The notes under the pieces are model-generated. The model was not told the origin of the DNA. It searched no databases and saw nothing but the letters and a program-made list of their open reading frames with translations. 64,000 nt of DNA. Origin: Ashinkailepas kermadecensis (Eukaryota; Arthropoda; Thecostraca; Neolepadidae). Positions 1 through 10,664 of the stretch are shown here, in pieces (within the stretch, counting starts at the first letter, position 1; each line of letters begins with the position of its first letter). Location: contig JAOTOM010002926.1 of assembly GCA_034440615.1 (NCBI GenBank), positions 60,426 to 124,425 on the forward strand, written 5' to 3'. The position numbers were made by a program, and so were the translations under genes.

Positions 1-720
1 CTAACCACATGGGTGAGCCATGGATATAGAACGCGAAAAGAAAATGACGGACAGTAATGTTATGGCGAGAGGGGCGAGTCTACTTCCGCATATGTAAAAC
101 CAAAGTTCATTCGAGCGCTTCGACCCGACCGTTGCGCCATGGCTACCTGAGTGACTTTTTCCTTACGGCGTTGCAAAAATAATTTCTCCTCTAACAATTT
201 GGCGTGTTCTTTATATCTTGATTGTCTTCATAATTCACAACAAGCACTTCTTTGAAGTGCGAGCAACTTTTTCAAATTCAATTAACGGGTCTTAGGCTGG
301 TGCAGGCTCGGTCGGCTTCGGCTCAGATCGAGCATGTTCCTGAGGTGACCCGCTATGTCATTACGCTAAGTGATCTGCATTCCCCAAGCCTTTTTCAGCT
401 CCATGGGGGCTACGGCTTTGAACAATTGAGTGTAGCATGTACTGAACGGGAAGGCTGCGAGAAGACAGGGATGGTGACGCAGCCTGGCATCCATGTTACT
501 TAGACAATTCGGTATTGTGCACTTATGTTGATACGTACATCACATTGAACGGATGACGCCGATTTCGGCAGGATTGAAACCAATTTTGACTGAAGCAGGT
601 TGTTTATCAACGCACATGTGCCGAATGTGGAGACGCTGCTTCAGCAACTCAGCCTCTCTGCAGAATATGGAGCACGCCTCTCAATTCCGAATGCATTATA
701 CCGAAATGTCAGAATACGCT
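1..720. other. Unassigned sequence
   Basis: No recognisable gene, RNA or repeat boundary. Short open frames (252-503, 553-747) have no domain or compositional signal and look like chance frames. The dispersed repeat at 722-1415 begins at the right edge. Confidence 0.5.
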
Positions 721-721
721 T

Positions 722-1415
722 TATTCAGAATTGTAAATAGAATTTAGAGTGACTATGTCACGAGAAATCTCTATTGGAGATATAATGCATTGCAGTTGGT
801 TTTCCAAAGTTGTCGATAAATGTTTGTCTGCGTGTGTGTCAGTGTGCATGTGCCGCTTCGACGCGTGCTGTGACAAGACGGCCACACGGATTTCATCAAA
901 TATTCACATATGATGGGCCGGTTCGGCGGACAAATTATTGTGATGGTTTTGGATCACGCAGATCATGTGGGCACGTGCCACGTGCCGTCAACTGGGGTCA
1001 TGTCGACACCAGTTAGCCAGAGCATATACCATGGGAAGGCATATACACCTGGATATACAATAGGGAGGCATATACAGCAAATCGCACGGATATGAAACTT
1101 CGTGGAAACACGCGCCCGATAGGAACTCAGTGTTTTTGTGGTCGGCGGCCGAGCTCGCTGTACCGAGCGACCGTCAAGCGCGTGCGTCTGTTTTGAGCTG
1201 GGCACCTCCGTCCTTAGCGCGGCGTGTACGAGAGCTATCAAATTTGGTGGACGGGTAGCCCGACAGCGGGGCTATTCGGGCACGTACAATTTGTAGAGAT
1301 AGGCGAAGCATAGTGCGTGTCAGGCGCTCAAGATTAGCTCGACACACCGAATTCTGTTTAGCATGTGGTTGGTGCTTCTTCCGACGAAAAATGCGACCGC
1401 CATTTATTGGTGCCC
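722..1415 (-). repeat. Dispersed repeat R1, copy 1 (about 0.7 kb)
   Basis: Read on the minus strand, this stretch matches 49400-50137 on the plus strand over nearly its whole length. Shared landmarks include TCTCGTGACAT next to TAGAGATTT, CATGTGGGCACGTGCCA, the TTGTAGAGATAGGCGAAGC block and TTTTTCGTC at the far end. Both copies keep a comparable open frame (963-1241 minus here) that starts MIALV-AALR and includes HALDGR. That frame starts at TTG, so it is not evidence of a gene. No reverse transcriptase or transposase motif is present, so the class is unknown. Likely a non-autonomous transposon. Confidence 0.75.
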
Positions 1416-1834
1416 ATAAGTTGACGGGAAATGTTTGTCTGTCTGTCTGTCTGTGTCACATAAAAGCTTCCTGAGCATTATAGCTATTTCATAAATTTAG
1501 CTACGGTAAAGCCTAGCAAACGACATCACTGTGTAAACAACATTGTTTTTAAAATAGCAACAAGTACAACAATGGCAATTCTTATCCAGGCATAGTAATC
1601 ACATGAATAGTATGAAACTGGGTAATAATATTACCCAATGAACATAAAACAGTGATCAATATGAGTAAAATCCCAAGTGAAAGGGAATGCCTGGCGAATG
1701 TCCAAGAGCACATCACTAACAATGTTCCTCTCTAAGTCGGTCATATAACATTCGTATTATGCCCGTATATAGGATGGATATAGCTCCCCTTGATACTAGC
1801 TCCCCTTGCATTGTACAGTGATTTCTCTGGGGCC
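1416..1834. other. AT-rich intergenic stretch with a short (GTCT)n
   Basis: A (GTCT)5-like microsatellite lies at about 1435-1455. Otherwise no feature is seen. Confidence 0.5.
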
Positions 1835-2116
1835 AATTTCACTAATATCACAAGCTGTGTATTCACACCAAATTTGGTGCGGATGCACCTTTAGGTAATC
1901 TTCAAGTATTACCCCTCACAATTTCTATATATCAACAAGGTATTTAAGTCACCATCAGCTGCCTCAGTCAACTGTCAGGAACATAAACATTAAATAAGAT
2001 TAAATATAAGTAATGAAATATATTTGATTAAATTAAATATCATTCAATAAGAATACCTGAAGGTGTACTCACACCAACTTCGGTGTAAATACACAGCTTG
2101 TGATGCTAGTGAAATT
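1835..2116. mobile_element. Fold-back / MITE-like element
   Basis: Two 66-bp arms, 1835-1900 and 2051-2116, are inverted copies of each other with about 55 of 66 positions matching by eye. They flank an AT-rich core of about 150 bp. Each arm carries its own small palindrome around CACCAAATTTGGTG (or its variant). There is no open frame. Long arms with a short non-coding middle fit a fold-back or MITE-type non-autonomous DNA element. Exact ends and target-site duplication are not resolved. Confidence 0.6.
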
Positions 2117-2127
2117 GTGCCTCTGGT

Positions 2128-2870
2128 GAGGTGCTTGTCCGTGGAAGTCTCCTAGTTTTTTTTTCTGAAGCAGCTTCTCAGTCAATAAACTGCTTTTGCT
2201 TGTATACATTACTACATACAATACGATACATCTATGCATATATACATACAATATAGTCATATATACTCATTAATAAACTTTGTGCTTGTTACATATTTGT
2301 CTGTACCTGTATCACTATCCTATATATCCTCGTTCCTCTGTCACTGCATGGCCTATCTCCATGCATATGTCACCACCTGACATATGTCTGAGCACTGAAC
2401 TGCACTTGTCACAGCTGCACTTGCTATCAGTCGACTTCTCACTGTTTGTGTCACTACCTCACTTCTTACTGTATCTGTCACCACATACCATTGCCCCCAG
2501 TCTGTGTCATCGCATGGCCTGCAGCAATCACAATTTCACCTGTGCTACCACCCGACCTGATGCTGTATATGTGTTGCCAGCTGATCTCTCGCCTGGTGTG
2601 TCCCGTACCTGACCCATTCATGACCGTTCCACTACCTAACCGAAGTCTCGAAGCATAAAACGCACCCCGGGTTCCCAAGGGATTTTGCATGTTTCCAGAG
2701 GAAATGTTTCTGAATTTGGACAGAAGTAATATTTTGTCACTCAATTGATTTATAATTTCGCGTTCATCATTCCAATATTTTCCCAAGCATGCTCCGTAGG
2801 TGCGGGAATGTGGGTTGTGAGTGCATGTGCAACCATAGAGACCATACCATTAATCCTCTAGGCTTCATTG
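2128..2870. other. Unassigned intergenic sequence
   Basis: Low-GC sequence with short chance frames on both strands. I see nothing assignable. Confidence 0.45.
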
Positions 2871-3460
2871 TTGCGTTCTTGAAAATGCAAGGACTTTTCA
2901 ATTATCTTCCAAAGTTTTCAACATGACTGAGCTACAATGGCTAGCATTTCCTTTGAGGGTTTGAAGAGCCACTCTGGTGAACCAGATCTAGATCCGATGC
3001 CTTGAGTTGCATTCACGAACAAATACTGCGTCGCCAATCTGGACATCATGATTGTGGCCCTTTGCTGTTTTACTTCAGTTCTGGCAAATGCTCATTCATG
3101 TATGCATACCAGACTATGTCTCTGTGGCTCTCAGATATATCGACTGATTTACGACCAACAGGGATGGGTTATGGTTTTCTTCCGTAGAAATCACCACAAA
3201 CCAACTGACCCATAGAAAAATCCTCTCCCTCATCGCATCGTGAGTACAGATGTCAGTGGCCTGCTGTTCAGGATCATCTCAGTCACAGATAACTGCTTCA
3301 AATTTTTCCCATGCTAAGGCTTTATCGCCAAATGATTTTTTTTTCTCAGTGGGAATTCGATGGAGCTCATCAGACATTCACAAAATCCTCCCCATCATTG
3401 TGTCCTATTGTGGACGAAATCTCGACTGATGTTGGTGTCATTGAGGAAGTGCTGAAAATC
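2870..3460 (-). pseudogene. Possible LTR-retrotransposon integrase tail relic
   Basis: On the minus strand, near 3000-3050, one frame reads VQIGDAVFVRE and then hits a stop. This resembles the G-D-x-V-F-V-R strand found near the C-terminus of Ty3/gypsy-type integrases. The flanking translation is broken by stops, and no catalytic DDE residues, protease or LTR could be found. The resemblance rests on about ten residues and could be chance. If real, it is a very old fragment with no function. Confidence 0.2.
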
Positions 3461-3682
3461 ATCACAACTGATCAAATATCAGTGCTTATCGAACTGACCA
3501 TGGGCACCTTTGAAAATGCTGGCACCATCATTCACCAACCTGGAAGGGAAGACTGTCTTGCCTACAAACATCTTCAGATACAGCAGAGAAGCTGGATGCT
3601 TTCAGAGACATGCGAGACCGCGAGACACAGACCGATGCGGAAAAACACGATACACATGCGAGACTGAAACTTACTCGCGTCC

Positions 3683-4228
3683 TTGTGGAGGAAAACACGC
3701 ACTCCAACGCTTGCGAGGCGCATGCTGCTGCTGACGCCTCCCCCTCGTGCTGGCAGCCAACGGCGGTCGGTTGTGTCCGCCCGCGCAGCTGGAGACGAAC
3801 AGCTCTGTGGCACTCACTTAATGACCGGACAGACTCCAGCAGCGCAGGATGTCCATCCACCTCAAGCACCTACCGCCGAGCAAGATGAGCAGCAGCGGCA
3901 GCATCAGCAGCAGCAGTATATTTGGCCAGCGTTCTGCACAAACGCAATCAGGAAAAAGTTGCAGACCGACGAGAGCGTGTGGAGCGCAAGAGCCGAACTG
4001 CCTGCGGCCGGCGACCTACCGGACCACGATTACTGTGTACCCAGAAGCGATGCTGGGTCAGCATCGCATCGCAGGATCTCGTTGTACAGCAGCGGCGAGG
4101 ACACCGGAGCCGGCAGTGACAGCCGGCGACAGTCGGCCGACACATATCTTCCGAAGCTAGGACCGTCCACAGAGGAGGCGATGTCGTACCTGGCCGGTGA
4201 CGTCGCCTTTGAAGGAGATGATAACTGA
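3683..4228 (+). CDS. Candidate coding exon, Q-rich then acidic (unrecognised)
   Basis: An open frame of 181 codons in a GC-rich island. The order is a basic N-part, a P/A-rich stretch, a glutamine-rich segment (around residues 68-78), then a Ser/Arg/Asp-rich segment and an acidic end (FEGDDN before TGA). The composition of the last 100 residues is more protein-like than the neighbouring shadow frames. A pyrimidine tract ending in CAG at about 3340-3350 could serve as a splice acceptor upstream. Against a gene: the other frames here are also open because the DNA is CpG-rich, no domain is recognised, and a family A repeat starts only 90 bp downstream. It could be the last exon of a host gene or plain non-coding GC-rich DNA. 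Confidence 0.25.
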   Translation: MWRKTRTPTLARRMLLLTPPPRAGSQRRSVVSARAAGDEQLCGTHLMTGQTPAAQDVHPPQAPTAEQDEQQRQHQQQQYIWPAFCTNAIRKKLQTDESVWSARAELPAAGDLPDHDYCVPRSDAGSASHRRISLYSSGEDTGAGSDSRRQSADTYLPKLGPSTEEAMSYLAGDVAFEGDDN

Positions 4229-4317
4229 CGATGTGAACATGCCAACTAGTTGAAATGTAGCACAGAGCGCGGCGACTCGTTTGTGCCCAGCGAAGTCTGA
4301 CTGGACAAGGCGAAAGC

Positions 4318-5950
4318 AGGGGCGTCGCCACCGGGGGGAGGGGACAGCGGGAGAAGTCGCCCGCCCCCTCTCCCCCTGCCGTGAGACTGGGGTGTCCCTC
4401 TGGCATTTCAGGAGGCACAGAAGAAGAAATAAGGTGAGCAAGGAGATTGACGGTACAGGAGAGCATGCTGTCGTGGAGGCCCCAAGACTGGAAACGAGCC
4501 CCCCCCCCCCACAGGAAATCTGATCAGGTTCTTTTGAGAGGCATGGGGCAGAGATGGGGAGGAGACCCCCAGGACGAAAAGGATGTCACCAAGACGGGCA
4601 AGAAGCCATCCAGGTTAGGCAAGAAGGCTTCCGATGCATGGCAGGATATTCTTAATTTGGAAAACAAGGCCCCCCAAGATGGAAGAGGAGTACAATAAGA
4701 AGATTAAGAGTATTAAGAAGAATTATTAAGAAGAGTACAATAGAAAATGAGGACATAGGGTAGGAAAGATTTTCCCTCACGCAGGACGCCCCAAGATGGG
4801 CAAGAAGGTCTCCGCAGGAATGAGAGAAGACCACTGAAACAAGCCAAATGAGGTCCTTATTTTGGAAGAGGAGAACACCAGGAGAGAAGATTTGGGATTA
4901 GGATGCAAAATCACCCTGCTAAGAGGATAATGAGGCTCCAAACACAGATGAGGAGGCTTCCAAGGCGTGCGAGGAGGCACCTAATTCGGAAGAGAACGCC
5001 ATAAGATTGGAAATGAGGCCACATGACGAACGAGGAGGCCCCTAAAATAGGAGAGGAAGGCCATCGGATAAGAGAGATGGCCCCCGGGTGGAAAAGAAGG
5101 CCCCAAGACTGGTAATAAGGTCCCCAGGAAGTGACAAGACCACTGAGATAGGAAAGGTTGCTTGTAATTTGGAAGAGGAGGCACCTGGAATAGAAGAGTC
5201 CACCAGGAGATAAGAGGCCACCCAAGGCAAGGATGGGAAAATATATAATCAAATCACAGAGCAGGAGGCCCCCAAGACGTGAGAGGAGGCCCATAATTTG
5301 AAAAAGAGGGCCACTAGAAGAGAAAAGAAGCCCCTGGCGAACGCAAGAGGAGTCCCATAAGACGGATTAAGAAGTCCCCAGGGCCGAATGAGGCCCCGAA
5401 GTCCGGAAGGAGTTCCCAGGAAATGAGAGGAGGCTTTTAAGATGGGAGTGGTAACACATATGGAAGGAGGTGAGGTTTCCAAAATTGAGGATCCCCCTCA
5501 AGACGGGTAAGGCTTCGCCATGGTATAGGAGGAGGCTCACGAGGCATGGCAGGAGGCCGCTAATTTAGCAGAGAGTGCTCCTGGTACATGAAAGGAAGCC
5601 CCAGGCTATGGTAAAGGGCCCCAGGATGTAAGAGGAGACCTTCTAAGACGGAAGAGGAGGACCATGGAATATGGAGGAGGGCAGGACACACCAGACATCC
5701 AAAACCGGTAAGGAGGCTCCTGGAAATGAGACGAGACCCCTAAGAAGCGAGAGGAGGCTCATATTTTGCAAAAGGAAGCCCCTAAGAAATAGCAGGGGGC
5801 CCTGTACGCAAAAGGATTCCCTATGATGGGTAAGTAGACAGTCAGGATGGAGGAGGCCGACAAGACATGAGAGTGTGCACCTGATTTGGAAGAATAGATC
5901 TATAGGAGATGAAAGAGCCCAGGATGCACGAGAAGTCCCCAAGACTGGTA
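4318..5950 (+). repeat. Family A composite repeat, copy 1 (short array)
   Basis: Head at 4318-4540 beginning GGGCGTCGCCACCGGGG, then about one 20-bp minisatellite unit (4560-4580), then a degenerate tail of 25-30-bp GAGGCCCC-containing motifs to about 5950. The tail (about 4580-5790) aligns with 9250-10655 in the same order, with shared segments such as CTGCTAAGAGGATAATGAGG and GATAAGAGAGATGGC. So this is a copy of a dispersed unit, not an isolated array. Long frames within it are repeat artefacts. Confidence 0.75.
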
Positions 5951-5952
5951 AG

Positions 5953-8900
5953 GACAAGGGCGTCGCCACCGGGGCAGGGGGCAGTCGCCCCCTGCCGTGA
6001 AACAGGGGCGCTGCCCCCCACCCTGAAATTTGAGGAGGCCCCTATCCGGAAATGCACAGCAAAAAAGGTGAGCAAGGAGGCCGACGGGACAGAATATCAT
6101 GCTGTCAATGAGGCCTCAAAACTGACGAGGCCACCAGGAAATATAATCAGGTCTCTATAAGAGACGTAGAACAGAGATTGGGAGGAGGCCCCCCAGGACG
6201 AAAAGGAGGCCCCATGACGAAAAGGAGGCCTCAAGACGTAGCACAGAGATTGGGAGGAGGCCCCCAGGACGAAAAGTAGGCCCCCGGGACGAAAAAGGAG
6301 GCCCCCAGGACGAAAAAAGAGGCCACAAGACGTAGAACAGAGATTGGGAGGAGGCCCCCAGGACGAAAAGGAGGCCTCAAGACGTAGAACAGAGATTGGG
6401 AGGAGGCCCCCAGGACGAAAAGGAGGCCCCCGGGACGAAAAAGAGGCCCCCAGGACGAAAAAAGAGGCCCCAAGACGTAGAACAGAGATTGGGAGGAGGC
6501 CCTCATGACGAAAAGGAGGCCTCAAGACGTAGAACAGAGATTGGGAGGAGGCCCCCAGGACGAAAAGGAGGCCCCCCAGGACGAAAAGGAGGCCCCCCAG
6601 GACGAAAAGGAGACCCCATGACGAAAAGGATGCACCCAAGGACGAAAAGGAGGCCCCAAGACGTAGAACAGAGATTGGAAGGAGGCCCCCCAGGACGAAA
6701 AGGAGGCCCCCCAGGACGAAAAGGAGGCCCCAGGACGAAAAGGAGGCACCAAGACGTAGAACAGAGATTGGGAGGAGGCCCCCAGGACGAAAAAGGAGAC
6801 CCCAGGACGAAAAGGATGCACCCAAGGACGAAAAGGAGGCCCCAAGATGTAGAACAGAGATTGGGAGGAGGCCCCCAGGACGAAAAAGGAGGCCCCCGGG
6901 ACGAAAAGGAGGCCCCAGGACGAAAAGGAAGGCACCAAGACGTAGAACCAAGGGCGTCGCCACCGGGGGGCAGGGGGCAGTCGCCCCCCTGCCGTGAAAC
7001 AGGGGGCGCCGCCCCCTGAAATTTGAGGAGGCCCCTATCCGCAAATGCACAGCAAAAAAGGTGAGCAAGGAGGCCGACGGGACAGAATATCATGCTGTCA
7101 ATGAGGCCTCAAAACGGACGAGGCCACCAGGAAATATAATCAGGTCTCTATAAGAGACGTAGAACAGAGATTAGGAGGAGGCCCCCAGGACGAAAAGGAG
7201 GCCCCATGACGAAAAGGAGGCCCCCATGACGAAAAGGAGGCCTCAAGGCGTAGAACAGAGATTAGGAGGAGGCCCCCAGGACGAAAAGGAGGGCCCCGGG
7301 ACGAAAAGGAGGCCCCCGGGACGAAAAGGAGGCCCCAAGACGTAGAACAGAAGATTGGGAGGAGGCCTCAAGACGTAGAACAGAGATTGGGAGGAGGCCC
7401 CCAGGACGAAAAGGAGGCCCCCGGGACGAAAAGGAGGCCCCCAGGACGAAAAAAGAGGCCCCAAGACGTAGAAAAGATATTGGGAGGAGGCCCCCATGAC
7501 GAAAAGGAGGCCTCAAGACGTAGAACAGGGATTGGGAGGAGGCCCCCAGGACGAAAAGGAGGCCCCCGGGACGAAAAGGAGACCCCATGACGAAAAGGAT
7601 GCACCCAAGGACGAAAAGGAGGCCCCAAGACGTAGAACAGAGATTGGAAGGAGGCCCCCCAGGACGAAAAGGAGGCCCCCAGGACGAAAAGGAGGCCCCA
7701 GGACGAAAAGGAGGCCCCCAGGACGAAAAGGAGGCCCCAGGACGAAAAGGAGGCACCAAGACGTAGAACAGAGATTGGGAGGAGGCCCCCAGGACGAAAA
7801 AGGAGACCCCAGGACGAAAAGGATGCACCCAAGGACGAAAAGGAGGCCCCAAGACGTAGAACAGAGATTGGGAGGAGGCCCCCAGGACGAAAAGGAGACC
7901 CCAGGACGAACAGGATGCACCCAAGGACGAAAAGGAGGCCCCCAAGACGTAGAACAGAGATTGGGAGGAGGCCCCCAGGACGAAAAGGAGGCCCCCCGGG
8001 ACGAAAAGGAGGCCCCAGGACGAAAAGGAAGGCACCAAGACGTGGAACAGGGATTGGGAGGAGGCCCCCAGGACGAAAAGGAGGCCCCCAGGACGAACAG
8101 GAGGCCCCCAGGACGAAAAGGAGGCTCCCAGGACGAAAATGAAGCTCCCAGGACGAAAAGGAGGCCCCCAGGACGAAAGACGCAGTCCATGCGCCCCTGC
8201 ACTCCAACAATCAACCAACCAACCCCAGGACGAAAAGGATGCACCAAAGGACGAAAAGGAGGCCCCTAAGTCGTAGAACAGAGATTGTGAGGTGGCCGAA
8301 ATGAGGCCCCCAGGACGAAAAGGAGGCCCACCAGGACGAAAAGGAGGCCACCAGGACGAAAAGGAGGCCCCTAAAACGTAGAACAGAGATTGTGAGGTGG
8401 CCCCCAGGACGAAAAGGATGCCCATAACGCAAAGGAAGCCCCCAAGACGTAGAACAGAGATTGGGAGGAGGCCCCCAGGACGAAAAGGAGGCCCCCGGAA
8501 CGAAAAGGAGGCCCCAGGACGAAAAAGGAGGCCCCAGGACAAAAAGGAAGGCACCAGGACGAAAAGGAAGGCACCAAGACGTAGAACAGAGATTGGGAGG
8601 AGGCCCCCAGGACGAAAGGAGGCCCCCAGGACGAAAAGGAGGCCCCCAGGACGAAAAGGAGGCCCCCAGGACGAAAAGGAGGCTCCCAGAACGAAAAGGA
8701 GGCCCCCAGGACGAAAGACGCAGTCCATGCGCCCCTACACTCCAACAATTAACCAACCAACCCCAGGACGAAAAGGATGCACCAAAGGACGAAAAGGATG
8801 CCCCAAAGACGTAGAACAGAGATTGGGATGAGGTCCCCAGGACGAAAAGGAGGCCCCCAGGACGACAAGGAGGCCCCCAGGACGAAAAGGAGGCCCCCAG

Positions 8901-10655
8901 GACGAAAAGGAGGCCCCAGGACGAAAAGGCGGCCCCTAAGACGTAGAACAGAGATTGTGAGGTGGCCACCAGGACGAAAAGGAGGCCCCCAGGACGAAAA
9001 GGATGCCCCATAACGCAAGGATGCCCCAAGACGTAGAACAGAGATTGGGAGGAGGCCCCCAGGACTAAAAGGAGGCCCCAGGACGAAAAGGAGGCCCCTA
9101 GAACGAAAAGGATGCACCCAAGGACGAAAAGGACGTAGGACTAGACGTAGAACAGAGAACAGATATAGGAAGGTAGCCCCCAGGACGAAAAGGAGGCCCC
9201 AGGACGAAAAGGAGACCCCAGCACGAAAAGGAGGCCCTCAGGACGGAAAGGATGCCACCGAGACGGGCAAGAAGCCACCCAGGTTAGACGAAAAGGCTTC
9301 CGATGGGTGGCAGGATATTCTTAAGTTGGAAAACGAGGCCCCCAAGACGGAAGATGCCCCTGCAATATAAAATTAAGACCTGATAGGGGAGACTTCTCCG
9401 GACGCAATAGGGGCCCCAAGACGGGTAGGAAGGTTTCCGCAGGAATGAGAGAAGGCCACCGAGACCAGCCAGATGAGGCCCATATTTTGGAAGAGGAGGA
9501 ACCTGGAAGAGAAGATCTAGGACTAGGACGCAAAAGCACACTGCTAAGAGGATAATGAGGCTCCAGACACAGATGAGGAGGCCCCCATGACGTGAGAGGA
9601 GGCCCCTAATTTGAAAAAGGAGTCACCTAGGAGAGGGTAGGAGTCCCCAGAAATCAAGAGAGTGTCAAAAATGGCACGGAGGCAACCAGGATTGCAAAAG
9701 AGGCTCCAACACCGGAAAGGAGGCCCCAGAATATGAGAGGAGGCCCTAAGACGGAAAAGGAAGGAAGATATAGATGAGGTTTCGGAGACGCAAAAGCAGG
9801 CCCCAAACGGGTGAGGTTCCACCGAGATAGAAAAGGATGATCCAGAGACGTGGCAGGAGGCACCTAATTCGGAAGAGAACGACACAAGATTGGAAACGAG
9901 ACCCGATGATGAACGAGGAGGCCCCTAAAATAGGAGAGAAAGGCCATTGGATAAGAGAGATGGCTCCCAAGCGGAAAAGAAGGCTCGAAGACGGCTAAGA
10001 AGGTCCCCGGGAAATAACAAGGCCACTAAGATAGGAAAGGTTGCCAGTAATTTAGCAGAGGCGGCGCCTGGGAGAGAAGAGGAGTCCACCAGGAGATAAG
10101 AGACCACCCCTAAGATGGGTAAAGATCGAATCCAGAGCGCAGAGCAGGAGAACGCAGAGCAGGAGGCCCCCAAGACGTGAGAGGAGGCCCCTAATTTGAA
10201 AAAGAAGGCCTCTAGAAGAGAAATGAGGCACCTGCCGGACTCGGGAAGGAGTAGGTCTCTAGGACCAAATGAGGTCCCGAAGCCCGGAAAGAGTTCCCAG
10301 GAAATGAGAGGAGGCCCTTAAGATGGGAGTGATAGCAGGTATGGAAGGAGGTGAGGTTTCCAAAATTGAAGATCCCTCAAGACGGGTAAGGCTTTGCCAG
10401 GATAAAGGAGGAGGCACACGAGGCGTGGCAAGAGGCCCCTAATTTGGCAGAAAATGCCCCTCGAAGATGAGAGGAAGCCCCATGCCATGTTAAAGGGGCC
10501 CCAGAATGCAAGAGGCCCTCCAAGACGGGAGAGGAGGACCATTGAATATGGAGGAGGGTAGGACACACAAGGAGACATCGAAAACCGGTAAAAAGGCTCT
10601 AGGAAATGAGACGACGCGACAGGAGGCCTATAATTTTCAAGAAGAACCACCTAAG
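5953..10655 (+). repeat. Family A composite repeat, copy 2 (expanded array)
   Basis: Same plan as copy 1: head (5953-6175), a minisatellite block (6180-6945), a second head (6951-7165), a much larger minisatellite block (7165-9250), then the tail (9250-10655). Relative to copy 1 the tail carries an extra segment at roughly 9595-9850. The tail stops at about 10660, where family B begins, so it is probably truncated. No protein motif is present. Confidence 0.75.
6180..9250 (+). repeat. 20-bp minisatellite with interspersed secondary unit
   Basis: The core unit is AGGAGGCCCCCAGGACGAAA, 19-21 bp because the C-run varies. It is broken at irregular intervals by a longer unit carrying GTAGAACAGAGATTGGG. 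Well over 100 units in total, interrupted at 6951-7165 by a second head. Frames of up to 488 codons run through the array (for example 7262-8728 minus) because the unit lacks stops in several frames. The translations are simple FSSWG/PPFRPGG-type repeats and not genes. Confidence 0.9.
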
Positions 10656-10664
10656 AAATAGTAA

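Noticed and set aside
6097..8728. Open frames of 196-488 codons on both strands
   Set aside because: They lie entirely in the 20-bp minisatellite, whose unit has few stops. Translations are simple repeats and overlap on opposite strands.
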